From Ligustrum vulgare (taxonomy: Eukaryota > Streptophyta > Magnoliopsida > Lamiales > Oleaceae), in contig OY743179.1 in assembly GCA_963555705.1 (NCBI GenBank), positions 17,926,692 through 17,990,691 of the forward strand: a stretch of 64,000 nt of DNA. Direction: 5' to 3'. The translations under genes were made by a program, and so were the position numbers. The notes beneath the pieces were generated by a model that worked only from the letters and a program-made list of their open reading frames with translations, searched no databases and had not been told where the DNA came from. This document shows, piece by piece, positions 12,801 to 23,620 of the stretch. Each line of letters opens with the position of its first letter. Positions within the stretch are counted from its first letter, which is position 1.

Positions 12801-12919
12801 AAATCATATTCACAATTATTAGCCCCAGCACTATCAGAATCAGACTCGGAAGCTGATGCAATATGCTCAGATGCATCAAAGAATCGAATTTCTTTATCCT
12901 CGTCATTGAAGCTACCCAT
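9886..12919 (-). CDS. WD40-repeat protein, plant WDR44-like
   Basis: Seven coding exons on the minus strand: 12919-11759, 11670-11580, 11466-11309, 11095-11044, 10797-10718, 10586-10493 and 10397-9886. All joins are GT-AG and phase-consistent, giving 2148 bp (715 aa). The N-terminal ~260 residues are acidic and Ser-rich, with a basic stretch [17 protein letters not shown] leading into the repeats. WD units visible: [20 protein letters not shown] (about 269), [14 protein letters not shown] (about 372), [69 protein letters not shown] and [17 protein letters not shown]. This order and the DNHLQLEEQ and [13 protein letters not shown] linkers match plant transducin/WD40 proteins related to WDR44. 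Such proteins are scaffolds, probably cytoplasmic; the exact function is not known. The gene looks intact. Start: first ATG of the long exon, in context ATCATGGG. Confidence 0.9.
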
Positions 12920-13610
12920 GATTTCTCGGGTTCAACCATAAAAAACTGAAACCGCAGGTCAAGGAATCAAAACACTTAAGTACTAGGCAATGCTGAGTGG
13001 TTATTCCATCCAATATAAACCCTTCATGAAAAACAAAAACAGGTGTGAGGTTAAGAAAGAAATAGTAGACTACACAAAACATAAGCCCAAGAACCAAGGT
13101 TAAAGTAAAACAATATAAACAATTAAATATTCCAGTATTACAGCTAGAACTTAATCAACAGAAGTTCCGACATGGATCCCGATCCACACCCATTGAATCT
13201 GGTCTCACATATAACACTATTGAAAGCAAATATTATTTTCCTCGAACAACATAATACGCATAAAAAAATGAACCACACTTTTCTATCACCAGAATTTGGC
13301 AAAATCCAAGTGTATATAGCACAAAAAATGGCAGACCCACTACCAGGATAACGACTTTACGGGTTCTCGAAATGCAAATTGATTAAATTTCAACCAACGA
13401 ATAAAATATGACAGAATATAATCAAAATATAAGCAAAACTTCAATATAAATAACGAATCGAAAGAGAACATAGTTTTTTTTTTCTCACATTGGTTTGATT
13501 TAATATTTCGAGATTGAAGAAGATCGGAAGGCATGAGATTGCAGGGTTACCTACCTTTTTGGCGTCTCCCTCTCTATCTGGAGAGGAAGCAACGAAGTGG
13601 AGTGGCCATT
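12920..13610 (-). other. 5' UTR exon and leader intron of the WD40 gene
   Basis: On the minus strand a pyrimidine-rich, purine-poor leader (13610 to about 13556) ends at AAAAAG|GTAGGTAA, a strong donor at 13555. A plausible acceptor, GCGGTTTCAG, ends at 12946, 27 bases before the ATG. A ~609-bp intron in the 5' UTR is inferred. The transcription start is not resolved. Confidence 0.55.
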
Positions 13611-13835
13611 AAAAAATAGCAAAGACCAAGAAATATTAAATTAATGGAAAAGAAAAAAGGTCAAATTCGGAATGTAAAGGAGAAATTGGAAAAGGCATAA
13701 AATTCCTTGATATCCGTGAATTGATGGACCGGTAAACGAGTTTTTGAGATTTTCTAGCGAGTCTGGCCCCTATGTACGTAAGAGTACTGCTCTCCTCTAC
13801 TCATTTCCCCCCTCCTTTTTAACTAATTATTTTTT

Positions 13836-14023
13836 GAGTAATTTTATAAAGATATTTTTTAAGGATATTTGTAAGTGATATTGTGATATATATTACATAT
13901 TTATTTAATGGTGAAAATAACTATCCCACAAGTTACTTTTTCATTATTCAATAAATGTGTGTTATGTCATAATGTCACTTAAAAATGTCTCAAAAAAATA
14001 TCTCTATAGAATTATTGTATTTT
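13836..14023. mobile_element. Palindromic MITE
   Basis: GAGTAATTTTATAAAGATAT at the left and AAATATCTCTATAGAATTAT at the right are imperfect inverted repeats, with a second pair inside (GATATTTGTAAGTGATATTG / AATGTCACTTAAAAATGTC). About 190 bp, AT-rich, no ORF. Confidence 0.65.
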
Positions 14024-14989
14024 TTATCCTTTCTATATTTAATTTTTTCCCCACTCTTGCTAGCAAACATAACCTTTTGCTTTATCATTAAGAACTAAGA
14101 TGATATATGTATATATATTAGCATTTAATGTGTGAGAGAAAAAATTAGATTGCTAGTGAACTACTCGGAATTGATAACAGACCCTGAAAAAGTCGTTTCT
14201 CATCTGTCAATTGAGACTTACGAACATGTTTGATTATACTTTATTTAATCTTTTATGTTATTTATTTTGTTTTGAATTTTGAATATTTATTGTCTACCCA
14301 AACTATAATAAAATATTTTATTGAAAATTTGTTTATTTTGATTTTGTATAATTACAATAAGAAACCTTTGCCAAATTTATGTTATATTATATATAAATTA
14401 TATCATAATCTGAAAAAAAAAAAAAAAAAGGAAATGTAGAGCAAGAGAGGGAGTCTCGGTTTGATAATTGGATAGTTCCTCACACACAAAAGTAATTACA
14501 AATTAGATGACACACCCTTCAAATGAAAGGGACCCACTTACATGTGGGTCACCTCCATGTGAGGGGTATATCATCCGTTTTGTCATTCATTTTGTGTGTG
14601 TAGCATGATCCTTGATAATTTGTATAAATATTCTTGTCAAGAAAAAAAATGCAATTATTGAACATTTGTCACACATAAACTTAAGGTTCTGTTTGTTAAA
14701 GTTTTATATTTTCAAAATTAAATATGTGACTCAAAAATAATAAAAAAACGTTTATAGTTAAAAAAAAGATTTGAGGAGTTATATTTATTCTTTCGTCAAA
14801 CAAAGGCTAAGCTGAAGTTTATAAATCGAACCGAATTGACCAATCCAACATTAATCCCAATTCAATATAGGCATGCCAATAGCAGTAAGTTGGTCAGCGA
14901 AATGGAATGCTCAATGCTCGTGCTGGCGGCATGATAATAAAAGTCACAGTGTCAAACCCAAAATTTTTGACACAAATATTAACATTTGT
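14024..14989. other. AT-rich intergenic interval with one small palindromic element
   Basis: No gene. At 14471-14611 a palindromic element is visible: CTCACACACAAAA near the left end and TTTTGTGTGTGTAG at the right, with an inner hairpin around GACCCACTTACATGTGGGTC. The remainder is AT-rich without recognisable features. Confidence 0.5.
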
Positions 14990-15148
14990 TGTTTAATACA
15001 GTTATTATAACTTATAAATCAATTTATAAATAATACGATTACTTAAATTATATTTTAATAACACATATTTTTTTTCTCTATTTATCAATCACACATTTTA
15101 CTTCAAAAATATAAATAAATTAATTTATAATTCTTAATATTATCGAAC
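14990..15148. mobile_element. Family-1 MITE
   Basis: Contains CTTATAAATCAATTTATAAA, CAATCACACATTTTACTTC and TAAATTAATTTATAATTC, the family-1 signature in the opposite orientation to the 7.9 kb copy. Confidence 0.65.
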
Positions 15149-15281
15149 AAAAATATCATTGGGTTGGTTATCTTACTTCATTAGGACGGAACCATAATAC
15201 ATGGTACACATGTCAAAAGGCACCATTGATTGAGCTTGCTTTTGGTCGGCTAACACGAACACATGATACTCATATGTTTAG

Positions 15282-15441
15282 CCTCCGTTTGTATATAGTT
15301 TATAAATCAATTTATAAATAACATGATTTTTTAAATAATTTTTAAATTATATATATTTTTTCACTTTATAATTAAACATTTTACTTCAAAATCATAAATA
15401 AACTAATTTATAAATGACTATAATGTTATCAAAAAGATGCT
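15282..15441. mobile_element. Family-1 MITE
   Basis: Starts GCCTCCGTTTGTATATAG and ends ATAATGTTATCAAAAAGATG. Same internal order as the 14990 copy, only about 130 bp away in the same orientation. Confidence 0.65.
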
Positions 15442-17029
15442 AGACGTTATGAGTTTCAAATATTATAATATACTTTTAATAAAAGAAAGAAATCAAAAAT
15501 TTATTTAAATTAGAATTAACAGTAAGATTTAGGTGCTTACCTTGATATGATAAATAGCAACACATCGGAGGGTAATTCAGTCATTAACATCAGATTTTTA
15601 AAAAATTTTAATAAAAATTGATGAAATGTGTGATTTACCCGTTTGGTCTAAGTAAAATTTTTATAACAACTTTTCAAACTCAATCGCAATCATTCATTCT
15701 CAATCAAGCCTACAATTGTTGACTTTTCAAATCAATCTAAATCACATCCATAATAAAATTAAAAAAAAAAAATCACAAAAATCAAAATTTTTTCATACAC
15801 CAAACAAGCTCTAAAACTTAAAAGTTATGTATGTCATAAAACATATGGTCAAAATTAATTGTTGATATTGATTTAAATTAAAGTCTATATTTTAACTCAT
15901 GCAAAACATGAATAAAAATATCTACATCTACATTTGCGTCTACAATAAATAAAAAATGTAGAATTTAGGAGAAACTTTTAAATATTTATCCTTATATTAT
16001 ATACTGAATACCCAATATACATTTATCCTCTTATTATTTATTTTTATTTTTTTGAAGTTATTTATCCTCTTATTTAATAACATTAAATAATTGATTATAT
16101 TAGTATATTGTTAAAACAATTTACAACTTATAATTTATAATAAAATTTCATATTATTATACTTTCTTATTTATTTAATTTTAAATTAATTTATTTTCCAA
16201 TAATTTACAATATCGTGATATAATTTCATATTATTATACTTATTTATTTATTATTAAGAAAAAAAATAAGATTTATTATTATGAGTATAATATATTAATG
16301 TTACATGCATGTGATAACCACATTAACTTTTCAAAATGTTACGATTCGATTAATATGTGACCTTTATTTCATAGGTTAAATGAAAAAAATATTCTACAAT
16401 TTTTATTTCACATTTACCTCCCTTTTATTATTATTATTATTATTATTTGGGTGCTCTTCTCAATGATTTTTTAAGCTTTGTGTTGATCTATTGTTAGAGT
16501 TTTAAGAAAATTCATGTTATAGTTTTTACCTCATCATTAATCCTATGTTTGGTAAAATTTATTTATAAATGGTTATGTGACAACATTTCATGGGACAATT
16601 TTTTAAAGTCAATAACTTCTACTGGTCAAAAATTCTCGCCCACCATTTTTTACTTTTCAAAAAAATGGAATAATGAAATGTTATCACGTCGCTATTTATA
16701 AATAATTGTTTAAAAATATTTACCAAACAGGGACTTAATAAATGTTATTGTGAATATAAACTATTAATATAATGTTTAAAATACAATATCCAGAGTTTAA
16801 AAAATTGGATTGTCTATCAAATTCATATTTTACAATCTATATATTATGAATGAAATAACTACATGACCTTCGATTAAAAAATGTTATGATCCCATTTCAC
16901 ATTTTCATAAAATACAATACAATACAATATAACTATAATTACAATTATATTTACATTACATTAATGCAGATTAGTTTCTAAATTAATATCCATATGACAT
17001 TTTACACGCACTATTCATTATCTTCCATA
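15442..17029. other. AT-rich interval with MITE relics
   Basis: No gene. At 16548-16738 a second MITE family is visible: TATGTTTGGTAAAATTTATT at the left, AATATTTACCAAACAGGGAC at the right, and an inner pair around GACAACATTTCATGGGAC / GAAATGTTATCACGTCG. A related copy is at 32840-33045. The sequence around 15640-15800 resembles another Thr/Phe-poor relic with TTTTCAAACTCAATCGCAAT. Confidence 0.45.
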
Positions 17030-17600
17030 TTAAATCAGTGCACAACGATTGGAATCAATGTCCTAAACCCTTATCCAATATCATCCTTATTAACTATTCA
17101 TTTGGTAAACCAAATAAGCAGATTTATAAATCATATAATTTCCCAAATCACTGTCACACACATTTTATCTCTACACTTGTCAATCACACATTTTATTTCA
17201 AAATCGTAAATAAATCAATTTATAAATCGCTGCAATATTACCAAATAAAAGCAAATAATAACATAATACATTACATTCATTTATCGATCTAACAATATAA
17301 AATGTTATAATATAATTCATATATATATGCAACTTCTTCTAGTTATATGACACAACATACAATTCTTTCACCAAAAAATAAAAAAATAAATAAAAATTGA
17401 ATACGCTTACTACCTCAATACACAACAATTAGATTCAATGTCTTAAATCATTATCCAATACCATCCTTGTTAAATAATAACATAATTTATTACATTGATT
17501 ATTATCTAACAATATATAATGTTATAATATATTTCATATTAATATATGCAACTTATTCTTGTTTATATAACATGACATATAATTCTTTCACAAAAAATTG
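17030..17600. repeat. Two-copy repeat, first copy split by a MITE
   Basis: The block near 17036-17397 (AACGATTGGAATCAATGTCC, TATCCAATATCATCCTTATTAA, AACATAATACATTACATT, AATGTTATAATATAATTCAT, ACATACAATTCTTTCACC) recurs at about 17418-17600 with the same order (AACAATTAGATTCAATGTC, TATCCAATACCATCCTTGTTAAA and so on). The two copies differ by one insert, the family-1 MITE at 17093-17252. Confidence 0.8.
17093..17252. mobile_element. Family-1 MITE with visible empty site
   Basis: The second copy of the flanking repeat (17.42-17.60 kb) lacks this insert, which sets its borders almost exactly: CTATTCATTTGGTAAACC at the left and ATTACCAAATAAAAG at the right, an imperfect inverted repeat. Flanks TAA (left) and CAA (right) fit a 3-bp Tourist/PIF-Harbinger-type duplication with one change. 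Confidence 0.8.
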
Positions 17601-17603
17601 AAT

Positions 17604-18049
17604 CTGCTGATTAACTCAATGACAAACTAATTGACTTATTTCTTGGAGAAAGTGAAAGTTTCGACAAAGCAATAAATGACACAAATCATTTTTACCAAGA
17701 GGGTTCCTAAATACATCGTTACCAAATAATATCTCACTACATAAGTTAATCTTGAAAAAATTGTCTGGTGATGCTATTAATTAGTATTGACTCATCCGAC
17801 AGTCTGTCTATGTAATGAAACAAGAATAATTTATTGTGAATTCAAGATCAAGAGATATATTATTCACGCAGAAATAATCGTTGAACAACATGATGGAAAA
17901 CAAGACTTCCTTCCTCGCAGAGTCAAAAAAATAAAATAAAGGATATTCATTTAAATTCAAGGTGAGCAATTTCCAATATGTTTATCCTTTGCAATTATCA
18001 TTAACAAGGCTCAAGGACAAATATTGCTTACTCGAATATACATTTTCTA
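17604..18049 (+). pseudogene. Helitron helicase C-terminal fragment
   Basis: Translating across frame breaks gives, in order, LNDKLIDLFLGESESFDK, FLNTSLPNNISLHKLILKK, LCNETRIIYCEF (about 17812-17847), AEIIVEQHDGKQDFLPRRVK and FPICLSFAIIINKAQGQILL (about 17970-18030). This is the end of the SF1 helicase domain of Helitron RepHel proteins, where the family motifs are NSL...LPPHKL, LCNGTR and FAMTINKSQGQ. Stops (for example TAG after 17786 and TAA before GEQFP) and frame changes make it non-functional. The rest of the RepHel gene is absent. No clear Helitron 3' end was located near it. Confidence 0.85.
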
Positions 18050-18359
18050 AACATGTATTCTCTCACAGTCAACTATGTAATATTTTCTCGCAGAGTTTTT
18101 ATACAAATAATAAAAGTATTGGTAAAAACAAAAATTAAAAATAAGAAAATTATGGGATGTTAACAAAAAAATCATCATGCACAAAGAAGTATTATTGTCA
18201 TCAAAATATTACATTTGTTGTAAATATTATTTTGTATTGATAAATGATAATTGTATCTCTATAATCATAGACATTATTACTTTGTATATCCATATTATCC
18301 TTTATATATATGAGACTCTAGTTCGTAATAAAACACACAACTTTATTGACATCTTTATT

Positions 18360-18420
18360 TCTTCTCCGTTTTCTCTCTAGTTTATAACACATTATCAGCA
18401 CGAGTCTCTACCAAATTAAG
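18360..18420 (+). other. Possible LTR end and leader start of a copia-like element
   Basis: The phrase TTTATAACACATTATCAGCA, followed by CGAGTCTCTACC, resembles a junction I associate with plant copia-type elements whose leader carries the hairpin array described next. No LTR start or second LTR was found. Low confidence. Confidence 0.35.
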
Positions 18421-18920
18421 TTAGAAGAATTTTCCAAAATCTCATATCAAGAATATTAGTTAGAAGGTAATTTTTTAAAATATAATCATCTGTCATGTGT
18501 ATTAAAATTAATTTGGTGATACGTGAATTTTGTTACGTACATATGCATCATTAACAATGTGAATGTTGTTTTTGTTCCAAATCTAAACTTGAATGCATAA
18601 TCATTAATATTGTTGTTGCTAATTTAATGAAGTAAAAAGATCATTTGGAACTAATTGCCGTCCAAATTCAGTCATCCAAGATTAATTTGCTTTCGAAATG
18701 ATTATAATTATTGTTTGGAATTAATTGCCTTACATATTTGCTTAGTTTGAATTCAATCCACGGAATTATGTACTGTATTGTACATATTTGTTATGTCAAT
18801 TTGCTTAATTTGAATTCAATCCAAGTAATCTTGCACGCCTATTACACGTCCAGATGATTCTGATCAATTGCAAACTCAAATTCCGAATTTCGTGCAAAAT
18901 TTTTATTCAAATTTCATTAC

Positions 18921-19592
18921 GTTGTTGCTTTTGAAATAACACAACGATGTAATTAATATTCCAAAACAATATTAATTAAAATAATTAGTTGTGACTCCCA
19001 AAATAGCACAGTAATATATATTAATATTTCAGAAGAATATTAATATTAATTATAAATTTGTCCATTACAAATTTATTGATTTATTATGTTACTGTTCCTG
19101 AAAAAGCACAACTATATATTAATATTTCGGAAGAATATTGATATATTATTCTTGAATAATTGCTCCAGAAATATAATTATTCCAAAAGAATAATTTGTGA
19201 TTACTTCTGAAGCCGCACAATCTTTATTATAATAATATTCTTATAAAATATAAATTGCTCTCGAAGAGCATAATTTTGAAAAAATTATTATTTTAATGCT
19301 CTGGAAGATCAAACCATTATATATGTTCAATATTTTATTATTTATTATTCTTGAAGAATCGCGAAATATATAAATATTGTAAAAATTATTATTTGTTCCA
19401 GAAGAACAAATCTTCGTGGTTCAATATTTTAAAATAATTTATTGTTACTCCAAAAGTATTACAACATTATTAATATTCGAAAAGAGTATTTTAGCATTAT
19501 GAATATTTCGCTTTTGCTCTTGAATAAGCAAGATTTTATTTTACAGTAAACATTTAATATGTTTAATTTGTTGTTGCTTCCGAAGAAGCACA
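18921..19592 (+). repeat. Array of short hairpins with differing stems
   Basis: About a dozen or more consecutive short inverted repeats share a loop core of the kind TCCGAAG/CTTGAA/CCAGAA while stems differ. Clear ones: 18951-18977 (AATTAATATT, 10-bp stem), 19018-19046 (ATATTAATATT, 11 bp), 19115-19145 (12 bp, one G-U), 19145-19160 (ATTATT), 19175-19195 (AATTATTC), 19252-19276 (GCTCT plus outer AAATT), 19347-19359 (ATTCTT), 19391-19411 (ATTTGTTC), 19472-19490 (AATATTC, one G-U) and 19575-19590 (TGCTTC). Weaker ones lie at 18921, 19195 and 19510. The stems are complementary within a unit but unlike between units, which looks like maintained structure. It is followed by an unassigned ORF at 19559-19807. 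Confidence 0.85.
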
Positions 19593-19609
19593 ATAATCAT
19601 AAAAAGAAT

Positions 19610-19807
19610 ATGTCAAAGAAAATCGTTATTAAAATAGTTGGCCAAAGTATGCATTCAGGCGAAATTGAATTTACTACAAAACTTGAAGTCCAAACACTTA
19701 AAAGTGTAAAGCCAGAAAAATACCTATATGTATTTGTAAATAAAAAGCAAAATTGTATAGTCGTAATACACGACTTGTTGCGCAACAAATGTTTCAAATA
19801 TCAGTGA
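19610..19807 (+). CDS. Small unassigned ORF after the hairpin array
   Basis: The ATG at 19610 opens a Lys/Val-rich 65-residue frame (MSKKIVIKIVGQSMHSGEIE...). An in-frame ATG 51 bases upstream, inside the last hairpin, extends it. No domain is recognised. Position after the array would fit the truncated start of a retroelement gag, but the sequence does not show gag motifs; it may be spurious. A Tourist-like MITE begins where it ends. Confidence 0.3.
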   Translation: MSKKIVIKIVGQSMHSGEIEFTTKLEVQTLKSVKPEKYLYVFVNKKQNCIVVIHDLLRNKCFKYQ

Positions 19808-20245
19808 AATTTGGATGGAGAGAAAATGAATTTCAGGGAATTGAATTCCTGAGAATTGGAAATTTAATGCGTTTGATTGATTTAATTTTCTAGGTGGAAA
19901 AAGTAGGGAGTTTTCAATTTTTGTTGTTTAACTGATATTATTTTCCATGGAAAATAAAGTAAAATTTATCTATTTTAATAATAATGTTAATTTTTTAAAA
20001 AAAATAAAATCAATTAACAACAGCAAAAATGATTAAACGTAACGAAAATGATATAAGATTTTTTATGGAAAATAAAATCTCACCCCTTAGGAAAACGAAT
20101 TTATTCAAAACAAGAAAAATATCGAATTTCGAGGTAAGTGGAAAAATGAATTTCATAGAAAACTTAGACAACTAAATAACGCAAAGTTGGAAAATCACAT
20201 GAAAAATCATATTTTCCATGGAAAAGAACGCGTATCAAACGCACT
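19806..20245 (-). mobile_element. 0.44 kb MITE, inverted partner of 21162-21672
   Basis: The reverse complement aligns along most of its length with the element at 21162-21672: shared phrases include ATTTTCCATGGAAAA, TTTTCCAACTTTGCGTTATT (and its counterpart), AACGAATTTATTCAAAACAAG and TCAATTAACAACA. The right end ATCAAACGCAC matches the TIR GTGCGTTTGAT of the partner. The left end is worn. Confidence 0.8.
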
Positions 20246-20411
20246 CGAAGTTATAATCAATGCGGTAAAAAGTTTTAAAAATAGTTGAAAATAGTGTAAT
20301 ACAAAAAGTCAAGTCGTTACTTTTATATTAGCTCGATACTTTTTAACAATTTTCACGAACTTATTATTTTGAGTGAGCTCCTTCGCTAGGGTTAGTCTTC
20401 GATTGAATTTT

Positions 20412-20922
20412 AGTACATCTCTAATGTATTTTGTGGATTAGGAAAATACATGAGATACGTTAACAAATAGATGAAATATGATAAAAAAAATTTCTCTAAT
20501 GTACAACGTGGATTAGAATGTTAGGCTGATGTGACGCTAAAAAAAATTGACATTATGGGGGTGGAGCGTCTACATCTAGACGCTCCGTGAGACATGTTGA
20601 CTCCGCATTAACTATTATTTTTTAATTATTTAATTATTATAAATAAGGACGTTGGTCATTCAGGTTTTATGATACACAAATTATTTCTATTTAGACTCTT
20701 TATACAGTGAGAAATCCTGCAGATAACGCTCAATTTATGCATAGTAATTAAATTTAAATTTAAATAAAAAATGTCACATAATCAATATTATTTAAATGTA
20801 GAAGGAACCATTGGAGTGTAAATTTTTTACTTCTCCGTTTATTTATTCACGCTCTCTAGAAGTTCGTCTATTTAATTATCACGGCTGCCCCCAATCCACT
20901 AAGTGCATTGGAGATGCTCTTA
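20412..20922. mobile_element. TIR element with CATCTCYAATG ends
   Basis: Left end TAGTACATCTCTAATGTATT followed by TTGTGGATTAGG; right end CCAATCCACTAAGTGCATTG followed by GAGATGCTCTTA. Reverse-complemented, the right end reads TAAGAGCATCTCCAATGCAC, a terminal inverted repeat of ~30 bp. Non-coding, 0.5 kb. A palindrome GGAGCGTCTACATCTAGACG lies at about 20563. A related element is at 37615-38171. Confidence 0.75.
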
Positions 20923-21161
20923 GAGTCTGTTTGGTGTAGGAGTTCTTGAATGAATTTTGAAATTTTGAAAGATTGTGTGGTTAAAAAGTTATTGAAAAAT
21001 GTGAAAGGTGACAAGTCTCAAAGAAATGTGTAATAAAAAATGAATTTGAGGAATACTTTAAAAATTCTACCTCTACCAAACGTTCTCTTAATATTTGACT
21101 CACTGCTTGCATACAAGTAGCCAAGTACCATTATTTTTTTTTCCCCTAATGAAAGATGTAA

Positions 21162-21672
21162 GGCTGCGTTTGATTCGTGGTATTTTTCATGGAAAATATG
21201 ATTTTTCACGTGATTTTTCAACTTTGCGCTATTTGGTTGCCTAAGTTTTCCATGGAATTCATTTTTTCACTTGCCTCGAAATCCGTATTTTTCTTGTTTT
21301 GGATGAATTCGTTTTTCTGGGGGGATGAGGTTTTATTTTTCGTGAAAAATCTTATACCATTTTTGTTACGTTTGATCATTTTTGTTGTTGTTAATTGATT
21401 TATTTTTTCCCAAAAATTAACATTATTATTACTAAGTACAAACTTGTTAAAAAATGAAAAAAAAATAAAAAAAATATTATAATAGCTAAGTTTTACTTTA
21501 TTTTTCATGGAAAATAATGTCCATCAAATAATAAAAGTTGGAAAATTCTCCACTTTTTCTATATAGAAAATTAAACTAATCAAATACATTAAACTTTTAA
21601 TTCTCAGGAATTTAATTCATTGCAATTCATTTTCTTTCCACTCAAATTTCACCCTCGTTATCAAACGCAACC
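21162..21672 (+). mobile_element. Tourist-like MITE with TAA duplication
   Basis: Starts GGCTGCGTTTGAT, ends ATCAAACGCAACC: 13-bp inverted ends with one or two mismatches. TAA at 21159-21161 and 21673-21675 is the 3-bp duplication typical of PIF/Harbinger elements. 511 bp, no real ORF. It is inverted relative to the copy at 19806-20245, about 0.9 kb away. Confidence 0.85.
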
Positions 21673-21675
21673 TAA

Positions 21676-22760
21676 ATATATGGATAAAAGATGTAAATAT
21701 ATAGATAAAAAAAATTATGATACAAATACGTCTGACATATTCAGATATAAAAATCAACGAACAAGAAATATCCAAGCAAGGGATACTACGCAAACAAAAA
21801 GCTAATTTTAGCGGTATAATCAGAATATTGAATGACTACTGATTTCATGTGACAAAACCCTTATTCAAATAATTGATAGGTTCATTTGTCTTGGTCAAAA
21901 TTGAAGACTTACAAATAGACCACTATTTATGACTTATCCTAATATAAAACAAATTTTTATTTGAATGATATTTATAAACTATTCAAATTATAAATAGATA
22001 AAATCGAGTAATGAATAAGGGAGTATACTTGTAAATCCCTCTAAAGATATAAACAAAATGTGATTTGAATGTTTATAAATAATTTATAAACATGAACAAA
22101 AATTAGGCTAAGTTTACCAATGACTCTGTTTTCAAATTTTCAAAACATTATTACACATTTTTCAACTGGTGTGTTGTTTATTGTTGTTCTCACAAAGAAG
22201 TATCTACAATGAGCTATTAAAGAAATTTCGTGTACTTATTTAAATATTTCCAACACGTTTATTTGCGTATAGTGACGGCAAAAATTAATCCAAATTATTT
22301 TTACCAACTCTTTTCATTTATATATTTAAATTATGTTTTCAACAACACATAAAATATAGTTAATCTCTATTAATAATCTTACAAAAAAAAAAAAAGATTT
22401 TGATTTATATATAAATCAATAATATTTTTACGTAACTTGAGAAAAATCTAATAAAATCATGGTTGTCTAATCAACTATAGAACAATAGTTAACACTACTA
22501 AAAGTTGTGATAAATTGCCCTTTCAACCTTTTTTTTCTTGTCTATTCCCTCAAAAAAAAAAAAAACTTTTTTTTCTTGTCTATCAATTATTTCATGACAG
22601 GCAACCTATTTTGGCCCTATTATCTAATTTATCTTTTAACCTCCTTTTGATAAACTTGTTTAGATACAATTTCTCAAAATCATTTTTTAACCGCATATTT
22701 TATTTCGAAAATATTACATTATTTCTTTACAAACAAATTTCTTTATCAAACAGAATTTAA
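21676..22760. other. AT-rich interval without genes
   Basis: A diffuse repeat at 21940-22100 (TTATAAACTATTCAAATTAT) resembles 9000-9330. A family-1 MITE relic lies at about 22632-22755 (CCTTTTGATAAACTTG ... TTTCTTTATCAAACAGAATT). Two copies of a TTTTTTTTCTTGTCTAT phrase flank an A tract near 22550. No gene. Confidence 0.5.
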
Positions 22761-23620
22761 GGTGGCGTTCTGTTTGTATTTTATTTTGTATTTTCATTTT
22801 CGAAAATGTTTTGTGTTTTGTGTTTTCATTTTTGTTTTCAAATTTGCTGAAAACGCGTTTGGTTTGTCATTTCTGAAAACTGTTTTTGAAAATGAAAAGC
22901 TGGAAAACACGTTCTGTTTGAAATTTTGCAGAACACTATTTAAATTATTTTTAATTAATTTGCTTGCAGAATACTACTAACTCCAACTCAAATTTCCTTT
23001 CACAATACACTAAAAATATGGTTACATGCAACACACTAATGTGAGCATTAAGAGTCTATATTAACACAGCTTGATCAGGTTCGGGACTTGAGAAAACTCT
23101 ACTTCTATTAAAATCCAGAAAATGCAAGTTCTTTCAAAACCACCAGAGTCCATTTATCATTGAATTTTTTGAAATATAACAACAAGAATTCTCATTTAAT
23201 TTTTTTTTTGTAATGTTGATATTGAATTCAATAAAACTTTATTTAAACTAAGTTCCAAGTTAGGATAATTCTCAAAAAAAAAAAAAAAAAAAAAGTCTTT
23301 ATTTAGGCTTACTTCCAAGCTAGGATAATTCTAAAAAAAATAATAAAAAAATAAAAACTTTATATTAAGCTTAGTTCTAAGTTAAGATATTTCTATAAAA
23401 AAAAAAAAATCCCAAAACGCGTTTTCCGCGTTTTGGACATTTTTTGTCGAAATACACACAAAACGCCAAAAACGATGTTTCGGGCGTTTTCCGTTTTGTG
23501 TACAAGTTTTTTTTTTTGTTTTCCAAAATGCGTTTTCGAAAATGGTAAAGAGAACGCGTATTTAGCGTTTTCGAAAATAAAAACAGAAAACGACCTCAAA
23601 ACAGCAAAGAGAACAGGGGC
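22761..23620 (+). mobile_element. 860-bp Tourist-like element, copy 1
   Basis: Starts GGTGGCGTTCTGTTTG; ends AAGAGAACAGGGGC, so the ends are imperfect inverted repeats (right end reversed: GCCCCTGTTCTCTTTG). TAA flanks both sides (22758-22760, 23621-23623). Nearly all of it is repeated in inverse orientation at 47525-48398. Subterminal arms rich in CATTTTCGAAAATG and CGCGTTTT occur at both ends. It carries three A-rich homopolymer stretches separating an imperfect ~60-bp repeat (TTTAG..TTAGTTCCAAGTTAGGATAATTCT, three versions at about 23245, 23305 and 23365). No genuine ORF. Confidence 0.9.

Noticed and set aside
12402..12941. 179-aa ORF on the + strand
   Set aside because: It lies exactly antisense to exon 1 of the WD40 gene and shows no domain; the minus-strand exon has strong family similarity and splice sites.
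22762..22980. 72-aa Phe-rich ORF, found again at 48179-48397 on the other strand
   Set aside because: The repetition is due to the two Tourist-like copies; composition is low-complexity Phe/Lys from TTTTCATTTTCG repeats.
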